Assembly: GCA_028749105.1 (NCBI GenBank)
Contig: JAQUQF010000142.1
Coordinates: 1-5,226 of the forward strand
Length of the DNA: 5,226 nucleotides
Direction: 5' to 3'
From: Acidobacteriota bacterium
GTDB lineage: Bacteria; Acidobacteriota; Aminicenantia; UBA2199
Position 1 is the first letter of the stretch; each line of letters opens with the position of its first letter. The notes under the pieces were generated by a model. The model was not told the DNA's origin, did no database searches, and was given only the letters and a program-made list of their open reading frames with translations. Below are positions 1-4,587 of the stretch, piece by piece. A program made the position numbers and the translations under genes.

Positions 1-135
1 CACGACGCCTTCAGCCTGGTCGACGTGCCGCACGCGTTGGCCGCCAAGGTGGTCGAGGTCATGGGCCGCTGCCAGATCAAGGGTCACCCGGTGTTCATCA
101 AGGTCGACAAGCACAAGGACAAGAAGAAGCAGTAA
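1..135 (+). CDS. DEAD-box RNA helicase, C-terminal end (DbpA-type RNA-binding domain), partial
   Basis: Frame 1 is open from the window edge to TAA at 133-135 and gives the last 44 residues of a protein that begins outside the window. The visible part reads ...DAFSLVDVPHALAAKVVEVM..QIKGHPVFIKVDK, then a Lys-rich tail (HKDKKKQ). This matches the second half of the DbpA RNA-binding domain (PF03880): the 'FSxVDVP' strand, a helix 'AxKVVEVM', then 'xIKGxxVxIxV'. In that family the domain follows the helicase core and anchors an ATP-dependent DEAD-box helicase to structured RNA, typically rRNA during ribosome assembly or in cold adaptation. The helicase core itself is not visible, so the assignment rests on 35-40 residues. 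A basic tail is common in these proteins. It converges on the permease gene at 414-1964. An RRM-like domain in another RNA-binding protein is the alternative. Confidence 0.7.
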   Translation, partial: HDAFSLVDVPHALAAKVVEVMGRCQIKGHPVFIKVDKHKDKKKQ

Positions 136-157
136 ATTCCAAATTCCAAGCACCAAC
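135..157 (+). repeat. Partial copy of the AAATTCC/AGCACCAA repeat
   Basis: Immediately after the helicase stop codon the sequence reads AAATTCCAAATTCCAAGCAC followed by CAA. The same words recur at 208-230 and, inverted, at 319-365. It looks like one truncated unit of the spacer repeat described at 208-365. It abuts the stop codon, so the element reaches right up to the gene end. Confidence 0.6.
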
Positions 158-207
158 GAATAAAACCAGGAGAAGAAAAAGGGCAACCTCGGTTCTCGTA
201 AGAGCTC

Positions 208-365
208 AAATTCCAAATTACAAGCACCAAATCCCAAACAAATTCCAAGCTCCAAATTCCAATGACCCAAACAAAGGCACTGTCAGTTATTTTTCTTCGT
301 TTTGGTCATTGGGTCATTGGTGCTTGGTGCTTATTTGGAATTTGGAATTTGTGATTTGGAATTTT
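208..365. repeat. Long imperfect inverted repeat of AAATTCC words, possible large hairpin
   Basis: The left arm (about 208-271) is built from AAATTCCAAATTACAAGCAC, then CAAATCCCAAAC, AAATTCCAAGC, TCCAAATTCC and AATGACCCAA. The right arm (about 301-365), reverse-complemented, begins AAAATTCCAAATCACAAATT and ends GCACCAATGACCCAATGACC. The arms therefore share their outer and inner ends but differ inside by small shifts of the AAATTCC and AGCACC modules. The loop is about 272-300. It lies between two convergent genes, where a cruciform or hairpin could stop transcription from both sides, although there is no clean GC stem plus T-run. I recall similar AAATTCC/AGCACCAA words as dispersed repeats in many environmental bacterial genomes, but could not search for them here. 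It contains no gene. Confidence 0.75.
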
Positions 366-379
366 AGGTCTGAACTAGG

Positions 380-409
380 GTAGGGCAATGCACGGCCTCG
401 TGCCCCTAC
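380..409. repeat. Two-part hairpin just past the permease stop codon
   Basis: GTAGGG (380-385) pairs with CCCTAC (404-409). Inside, GCACG (390-394) pairs with CGTGC (399-403) around a GCCT loop, leaving CAAT (386-389) as a bulge on one side. That makes an 11-bp two-part stem ending 4 bp past the permease stop codon (minus strand). No T-run follows in either direction, so it is not a standard intrinsic terminator. It may still protect the 3' end of the operon mRNA, or be a copy of a dispersed palindromic element. Confidence 0.55.
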
Positions 410-413
410 GGAT

Positions 414-1964
414 TCAGTAGCTCCACCACAATGTCAATATGGCGCAGACCAGGGTGATGGCCAGCGAGATGACAAATGTCACCGGGATAACCTTGGCCTC
501 CTCGCCGATGCGGTCGATGCTCGCCGCCGCGTTCTGCAGCTTGGCCGGCGAGATGACGCTGGCCAGCCCGCCGCCGATCCCCGACGCCGCCGCGATCAGG
601 ATGCCCCAGGCGCCGATCTTTTCGGCGGTGGCCAGGTGCAGCTTGGTCAGCATGGCGATGGCCGACGCCTCGGAGCCGCTGACGAAGCCGCCGAGCAGCC
701 CGATGAACGGGGCGATCAGCGGGTAGAATTTTCCGAAGAGCGAGGCGGCGGCCTCGGCGACCACGGCGATCATGTTGTGCCCGGTCGCCAGCAATTGCCA
801 GTCGCTCCCTTTGCCCGAATGGTTCAGCACAAAGGCCAGGGCGAAGAAGATGGCGGCGGCAAATACCGGCCGCGGCGCCCTTTTCCACCACTTTTTCATG
901 GAAATCCCGAGCTGGCGCCGGTCGACCTTGAGGAACGGCACGGCGATGAGGGTGGAGACCAGGACCCAGAAATAGGCCTGGGAGAACAGGCGCACCTTTT
1001 CCGGCGCCCCGGGGATGATGGCCAGGGGCATGGCCCAGGTGACGCTGAACAGCTTCTCGAACGGCAGGGACTTCACGTTGATCAGCAGCGAAAACAGGAT
1101 GAGCACCAGCCACGGCGAGGTGGCGGCGAGCAGCCCCATCTTTTTTTCGATCGCCAGGTCCTGCTCGTTCAGGAGCGAGCGGTCGATCAGCCGGCGGCCG
1201 CGCACCTTGAGATAGGCCAGCATGACCAGGATCACCGCCAGGCCGGCGACGATGCCGGTCAGGGGCACCTGGCCGATGGAGCTCATGAGCATGGCGACCA
1301 GGCCGGCGCTGGCGCCCGCCAGCACGGTAGGCAGCAGCCCCTTCCAGATCATCTTCCAGCCGCCGACGATCCACAGCATGCCGAAGGCGATGCAGGTGCT
1401 GATGAAGGGCATGTAGCGGGCGAAGACGTGGGCGATGTCGCCGACCGGGCGGCCGACGAAATTGGAGAAGACCACGATCGGCACGCCGAGCAGGGCATAG
1501 GTGCACAGGGCATCGTAGCCCAGCGCCGGCAGGGCGATGGAGACGAAGGTGGAATAGCCCAGGGCCAGCATGATCGGCGGCAGGATCGAGACCGGCGTCG
1601 CCCCCATGGCGGCGATCAGCGTGCCGAAGCCGACGTTGATCAGCAGCACCTGCACGATCTTGTCCTGCGGCGAAACGGTCTTCATCAGCGTCGCCACGCG
1701 GGCGATGGCGCCGCTCTCGATCATCACCGTCACCTGGAAGATCGACGTCGCCACCATCAACGAAATGGGGAAGGAGGCGACCATGCCGCTGAGGCTGGCC
1801 GTCAGGACGACGCCGAGCGGCGTTTTGAAGAAGAGCCAGGCGATGACCACGGCCGCCAGCCAGCCCCAGGCGCCCGAAATGTCGGCGGCTTTTTTGGCCG
1901 CCACCAGCAGCAGGAAGATCAGGATCACGGGCAGCAGGGCCAGGAATACGGCGAGACCGTTCAT
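414..1964 (-). CDS. LctP-family (L-lactate permease-like) inner-membrane carrier
   Basis: This 516-residue, very hydrophobic protein has a dozen or more likely membrane spans (the first about 4-22, the second about 33-46, the last about 493-512). It aligns by eye along its length with the lactate permease family LctP/LldP (TC 2.A.14), recalling E. coli LldP. Matching blocks include 'SPQDKIVQVLL' (98-108), 'GVPIVV' (160-165), 'YMPF' (184-187), 'GGWKMIWK' (201-208), 'LATGHN' (392-397), 'GLLGGFVSGSEAS' (422-434) and 'SPAKLQNAAASI' (472-483). Known members import lactate or glycolate with protons. Unusually, the family's conserved E-GAAGFGAP segment is replaced by a shorter 'AAMGATPVS' (118-126), so the substrate may differ. 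The ATG at 1964 is preceded by AAAGGAG at 7-nt spacing. The gene lies 12 bp behind the outer-membrane barrel gene and is probably co-transcribed with it. It is slightly shorter than the usual 530-560 residues, but not truncated. Family membership is firm; the substrate is not. Confidence 0.85.
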   Translation of the reverse strand: MNGLAVFLALLPVILIFLLLVAAKKAADISGAWGWLAAVVIAWLFFKTPLGVVLTASLSGMVASFPISLMVATSIFQVTVMIESGAIARVATLMKTVSPQDKIVQVLLINVGFGTLIAAMGATPVSILPPIMLALGYSTFVSIALPALGYDALCTYALLGVPIVVFSNFVGRPVGDIAHVFARYMPFISTCIAFGMLWIVGGWKMIWKGLLPTVLAGASAGLVAMLMSSIGQVPLTGIVAGLAVILVMLAYLKVRGRRLIDRSLLNEQDLAIEKKMGLLAATSPWLVLILFSLLINVKSLPFEKLFSVTWAMPLAIIPGAPEKVRLFSQAYFWVLVSTLIAVPFLKVDRRQLGISMKKWWKRAPRPVFAAAIFFALAFVLNHSGKGSDWQLLATGHNMIAVVAEAAASLFGKFYPLIAPFIGLLGGFVSGSEASAIAMLTKLHLATAEKIGAWGILIAAASGIGGGLASVISPAKLQNAAASIDRIGEEAKVIPVTFVISLAITLVCAILTLWWSY

Positions 1965-1971
1965 GGATAAG

Positions 1972-1978
1972 CTCCTTT
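1972..1978 (-). promoter_or_regulatory. Ribosome binding site of the LctP-family permease
   Basis: On the minus strand AAAGGAG lies 7 nt before the ATG at 1964. It overlaps the TAA stop codon (1979-1977) of the upstream barrel gene, which favours translation coupling within one mRNA. Confidence 0.8.
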
Positions 1979-3302
1979 AAAAACGGAAGAACAACTCGAA
2001 CTGGACCCAGTTGTACGGGTCGGCGCCGGCGGCGTAAAAATCGCCCGGGTTGAAGTTTTCCCAGATGAGGCGGCCCGACAGGTTCCTGGAAACGTCATAG
2101 GTGATCTTGGCGATGAACAGGCCGCCGCGGTTTTTGCCCTGACCGGCGAGCAGGGCCGACGTCGCCCATTTCTCGGGGGCGGCGAGGCGGTGCCAGGCCA
2201 GCAGCAGCTTCACCTTCTCCGCCGGCTCGAACAGCAGCTGGCCGTAGAGGGAGATGAAGTTGGTCGAGTCGGCGACGCGGGTCTCTTTGGCCTGCAGGTA
2301 GATCAGCGAGTCGCTCCACTTGGGCCAGCGGCTGAAGGCCATGTCCCAGCCCTCGCAGGAGCGGGTGGTCGGGTCGTCGCCGCTCAGGTAGATGCCGCCG
2401 ATGGTCAGCAGCGCGGGGAGCGGAAAGCGCCAGCCGCTCTGGCGGTCGAGGTGGAAATAGCCGCCCGCGGCGCGCCGGTTGCGCTTGGCGAGCGTGCCGA
2501 GCTGGAAGGCCCCCTCGGCGGTCAGGGGGAGCTTCGTGGTGAACGGGTGAACAACGCGGCCGCCGGCCACGTGCAGGGCGCCGCCGGGCAGCGGGCCGAA
2601 GGCGAAGGCGTCCTTGCGGAACAGGTAGGCTTCGATCCCCGTCTGTTTTACCCGGCCGTTGAAGTAGAAGCCGACGCCCTGCTCCTCCTGCTCGACCATG
2701 GCCTGCCCCTTGTCGTTGACCACGGGCAGCAGCGTGTCGACGCGGGGCTGGCGGACGAAAAAGAAGGTCAAGCTGTTCCGGTTCTTCAGCGCGTAATCGA
2801 GGCGCAAGCCGTTGAAGTAGCCCGAGCGCGAGCCGTCGAGCGGGCCGCCGTCCATGACCAGGAACCCTTCGCCGAACATTATGTCGAAGCGGCCAAGGGT
2901 GGCGGTCAGCGGCAGGCGGCCGGGATTGCGCCAGCGGACGTTGAGCTGGTCGAAGAAAACCTCGTGAACATTGAAGTCGGTCTTCAGCCGCGGATCGAGC
3001 TTGGGCGCCAGGTAGACGCGGTTCTCGTTGGTCAAGCGCAGGTTGACCTCCCAGGCGTCATTGGGCCGCCATTGAGCGCCGAGGCCGGTGCGCAGGCGCA
3101 AATAGGCGCTGGTGTCGGCGACCCCCTCGTCCAGGCTCATGGTGTTGTCCCAGCTCTCCTGGCGGATCCTTTCCCAAAAATAAAGTTTCATCTTGGGACC
3201 GGTTTTTGCCGTTTCCGTTTGCGCGCTTTGCGCAGCCAGCGGCAAAGCCAGGCAGGAAAAGAGCAGGGCGCTCAGAAAACAGGCGCTGAACTTGCGGCTC
3301 AT
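1977..3302 (-). CDS. Alginate-export-like outer-membrane beta-barrel (porin-type) protein
   Basis: The 441-residue product starts with a Sec signal peptide: basic MSRK, a hydrophobic core at about 7-22, and likely cleavage after LAA (24) or QSA (27). The rest alternates short amphipathic strands with turns and ends in ...QFELFFRF, the C-terminal aromatic residue recognised during barrel assembly. Residues about 66-170 resemble the alginate export domain family (PF13372): 'RLRTGLGAQW', then 'LGRFDIMFGEGF' and 'GYFNGLRLDY'. Such proteins form monomeric outer-membrane channels for anionic or organic solutes; actual alginate secretion is shown for few members and no alginate gene is nearby. An in-frame ATG at 3371 would add 23 residues, but it would put the signal peptide inside the protein and lies within the candidate promoter's -10 box. 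The ATG at 3302 has GGAGG upstream and opens directly into the signal peptide, so it is preferred. It is the first gene of an operon with the LctP-family carrier. Confidence 0.75.
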   Translation of the reverse strand: MSRKFSACFLSALLFSCLALPLAAQSAQTETAKTGPKMKLYFWERIRQESWDNTMSLDEGVADTSAYLRLRTGLGAQWRPNDAWEVNLRLTNENRVYLAPKLDPRLKTDFNVHEVFFDQLNVRWRNPGRLPLTATLGRFDIMFGEGFLVMDGGPLDGSRSGYFNGLRLDYALKNRNSLTFFFVRQPRVDTLLPVVNDKGQAMVEQEEQGVGFYFNGRVKQTGIEAYLFRKDAFAFGPLPGGALHVAGGRVVHPFTTKLPLTAEGAFQLGTLAKRNRRAAGGYFHLDRQSGWRFPLPALLTIGGIYLSGDDPTTRSCEGWDMAFSRWPKWSDSLIYLQAKETRVADSTNFISLYGQLLFEPAEKVKLLLAWHRLAAPEKWATSALLAGQGKNRGGLFIAKITYDVSRNLSGRLIWENFNPGDFYAAGADPYNWVQFELFFRF

Positions 3303-3306
3303 GACC

Positions 3307-3311
3307 CCTCC
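3307..3311 (-). promoter_or_regulatory. Ribosome binding site that decides the barrel gene start
   Basis: The minus strand reads GGAGG-GGTC-ATG, placing a good Shine-Dalgarno 4 nt before the ATG at 3302. Together with the signal peptide that follows, this selects 3302 over the longer in-frame start at 3371. Confidence 0.7.
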
Positions 3312-3321
3312 GGAAGATCGC

Positions 3322-3353
3322 TGCGCTCCCGCGGCCAGACCCGATGGAGCGCA
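3322..3353 (-). promoter_or_regulatory. 5'-UTR hairpin of the barrel/permease operon
   Basis: TGCGCTCC (3322-3329) and GGAGCGCA (3346-3353) are exact 8-bp inverted arms around a 16-nt loop. The structure sits between the candidate promoter (3371-3399) and the Shine-Dalgarno (3307-3311), so it would form in the leader mRNA about 10 nt upstream of the ribosome site. It could also be a protein-binding palindrome. The arms are seen directly; a regulatory role is inferred. Confidence 0.45.
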
Positions 3354-3370
3354 ATGCAAGGTGAAGGACA

Positions 3371-3399
3371 AAAATAACTTAAAAAAGGGGAAAATGCAA
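3371..3399 (-). promoter_or_regulatory. Candidate sigma-70 promoter of the barrel/permease operon
   Basis: On the minus strand TTGCAT (3399-3394) and TATTTT (3376-3371) are separated by exactly 17 bp. Matches to consensus are 3/6 and 4/6. Transcription would begin near 3364, giving a leader of about 60 nt. It lies in the AT-rich part of the divergent spacer. Prediction by eye only. Confidence 0.4.
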
Positions 3400-3415
3400 T
3401 CGGGGCGGCCCGAGA

Positions 3416-3444
3416 TTTACTGCGGCAGTCGAACGGGATACAAT
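3416..3444 (+). promoter_or_regulatory. Candidate sigma-70 promoter of the small membrane protein gene
   Basis: TTTACT (3416-3421, 4/6) and TACAAT (3439-3444, 5/6) are separated by 17 bp. Transcription would start near 3451. The -10 box contains the first two bases of an in-frame ATG at 3443, so that ATG would not be in the mRNA. This supports the start at 3494. Confidence 0.5.
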
Positions 3445-3475
3445 GGCAGCGCACCACGGCTGGAAACGGCCCGGC

Positions 3476-3481
3476 AAGGAG
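3476..3481 (+). promoter_or_regulatory. Ribosome binding site for the start at 3494
   Basis: AAGGAG lies 12 nt before the ATG at 3494, a long but usable spacing. It is too close (1 nt) to the out-of-frame ATG at 3483. The ATG at 3443 has only a weak GGGA upstream. Confidence 0.5.
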
Positions 3482-3493
3482 CATGCAAGCGGA

Positions 3494-3922
3494 ATGGCCT
3501 GGAAACTTCTGATCCTCTTCGCCCTCGGCGTGGCCGAGCTCTGGGCCGCCGCTCCGGCCGGCGTGGCCATGGGCCTCGATCCGGTCCTGGTCTGCCTGGT
3601 TGCGGCCGCCGGCGCCGTCAGCGGCGGCACGGTCGTCATTCTGCTGGGGGAGAGGGTGAAGGCCTGGCTTGAGAAGCGCCGGAAACGTGAAAGGCTGGAA
3701 GAGAAGCGCGGTTTGCTTTTCAGGGTTTGGCAGCGCTACGGCGTCATCGGCTGGGGGCTGCTGGCGCCGCTGCTGGTCGGCTCGCCCCTGGGCGCGGCCT
3801 TCGGCCTGGTCCTGGGCGCGCCGCCCCGGCGCCTGCTGCCCTGGCTGGCGGCAGGATCGGTTTTATGGAGCGTCGTCTTTTCAACCGTTGCCGCTTTGGG
3901 TGTCAGGATCATCGGTGGATAA
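3494..3922 (+). CDS. Small membrane protein of the small multidrug export (PF06695) type
   Basis: The 142-residue product has membrane spans at about 3-20, 28-52, 83-108 and 115-138, and a strongly basic cytoplasmic-type linker (54-79, rich in K, R and E). Two features recall the PF06695 family ('putative small multi-drug export protein', COG2426): the N-terminal 'AELWAAAPAGVAMGL' (14-28), matching that family's E-L-x-x-x-x-P-x-G signature, and a second half with 'GxxxPLLVGSPLGAAFG' and a Gly-rich last helix. Despite the name, transport by this family is poorly tested; a DedA/SNARE-like membrane protein is the alternative. A start at 3443 would add 17 polar residues, but overlaps the candidate -10 box. 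The chosen start opens straight into the first span. It appears to be a single-gene unit, divergent from the barrel/permease operon. Confidence 0.55.
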   Translation: MAWKLLILFALGVAELWAAAPAGVAMGLDPVLVCLVAAAGAVSGGTVVILLGERVKAWLEKRRKRERLEEKRGLLFRVWQRYGVIGWGLLAPLLVGSPLGAAFGLVLGAPPRRLLPWLAAGSVLWSVVFSTVAALGVRIIGG

Positions 3923-3928
3923 GAGGAA

Positions 3929-3954
3929 AGTGGTAGTGATAGTGGTAGTGGTAG
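3929..3954 (+). repeat. Short tandem repeat of AGTGGT hexamers
   Basis: The run reads AGTGGT-AGTGAT-AGTGGT-AGTGGT-AG, about 4.3 hexamers with one mismatch, starting 7 bp after the membrane protein stop codon. A looser AGTGGTGGTAG follows at 3975-3985. It is outside any coding region and may vary in length by slippage. Confidence 0.7.
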
Positions 3955-4003
3955 CAAGAAGCTTAACGAAATAATAGTGGTGGTAGAGTCTCGTTTTGGT
4001 AAT

Positions 4004-4053
4004 GGTTTGGCTGGGAAAATTGGTTAGATTTGCTTTAGGTTTTTCGCCAAACC
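4004..4053. repeat. Bulged stem-loop in the AT-rich spacer
   Basis: GGTTTGGC (4004-4011) pairs exactly with GCCAAACC (4046-4053). Inside, GAAAA (4015-4019) pairs with TTTTC (4041-4045), leaving TGG (4012-4014) as a one-sided bulge and a loop of about 21 nt. The stem totals 13 bp. No T-run follows, so it is not a typical terminator, although it lies about 80 bp past the membrane protein stop. Confidence 0.5.
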
Positions 4054-4487
4054 GGAAGTATAACTAATTCCAAAGCTTGAAGGACTATGATGGGTGTCTG
4101 GTGCAGAACATTTGAGTTCTGTAACCAATAAATAGAAATCGACGGGCGCAGCATCTAATCGAAATCAGTTAGGCCAAGAAAATATCTAAAATATAAATCC
4201 GCCTACTTGACACGCACCTTCTAATGGGCGTCCCTCAGGGTCCCATATTATACAATTTGTCAATTCAACTCTCATTTTGTATCACATGTATTCCCATTTC
4301 CCTACAAAAACTGTCATTTCAAGACCTGGCCCTGATGCCCAAAGCGAACGTGATCGCCAACCATCTTACCGACGAGGACACCAAGTTTTTCCCGCTGCTC
4401 AAAGGGAAAGGCTGGCCGAATTGCTTTTATGCTCGTATAGATCTTGTTGACGATCTTCCAGCCCCCGGCTTTCTGCCCCGGCGTTCA

Positions 4488-4516
4488 TTGACATCAACCT
4501 CCTATGCGCGCAATAT
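4488..4516 (+). promoter_or_regulatory. Candidate promoter of the aldo/keto reductase
   Basis: A perfect -35 box TTGACA (4488-4493) is followed after 17 bp by a weak -10 CAATAT (4511-4516, 3/6). Transcription would begin near 4523, giving a leader of about 65 nt before the ATG at 4588. Confidence 0.35.
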
Positions 4517-4575
4517 GACCGCCAGGGATAAAATCATTTTCCCGGACCGTCCGGCTGAAAGGCAGTGCTCGCTAG

Positions 4576-4583
4576 AAAGGAGG
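4576..4583 (+). promoter_or_regulatory. Strong ribosome binding site of the aldo/keto reductase
   Basis: AAAGGAGG lies 4 nt before the ATG at 4588. It fixes the start there, rather than at Met61 (4768), where the conserved enzyme begins but no Shine-Dalgarno is seen. Confidence 0.8.
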
Positions 4584-4587
4584 CCCG

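Larger units (their letters stand above)
3923..4587. other. 665-bp spacer without a supportable gene
   Basis: From 3923 to about 4320 the sequence is clearly AT-richer than its surroundings and is broken by stops in every frame. From about 4320 to 4587 the base composition moves back toward that of the genes. In this second part a plus-strand frame from 4335 and a minus-strand frame over 4484-4314 are both open, but neither has a ribosome site nor a fold I recognise. The spacer holds the hexamer repeat at 3929-3954, a bulged stem-loop at 4004-4053, a small hairpin at 4104-4121 (CAGAAC/GTTCTG) and a candidate promoter for the downstream reductase at 4488-4516. It may be the scar of an old insertion, with fragments of lost genes. 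Confidence 0.6.

Noticed and set aside
406..1970. Long alternative frames over the permease gene on both strands
   Set aside because: They encode Arg/His/Gln-rich, low-complexity products typical of other frames of GC-rich DNA. The minus-strand frame ending at 414 has a clear family match and a ribosome site.
3371..3371. Longer N-terminus for the barrel protein starting at 3371
   Set aside because: It would bury the signal peptide behind 23 residues with no good Shine-Dalgarno, and it lies within the candidate promoter's -10 box.
2190..3377. Plus-strand open frame of 395 codons opposite the barrel gene
   Set aside because: It mirrors the barrel gene's codon pattern and has no recognisable domain or convincing start. 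The opposite strand has a signal peptide and barrel features.
3483..3512. Nine-codon leader peptide (ATG 3483 to TGA 3512) overlapping the small membrane protein start
   Set aside because: AAGGAG is only 1 nt from this ATG, too close for efficient initiation, and the peptide has no regulatory codon pattern.
4035..4202. Minus-strand stretch reading ADLYFRYFLGLTDFD, stop, then 39 more residues, considered as a transposase remnant
   Set aside because: Bounded by stops and interrupted by one, with no transposase motif, no terminal repeats and an AT-rich background where chance frames of this kind are unremarkable.
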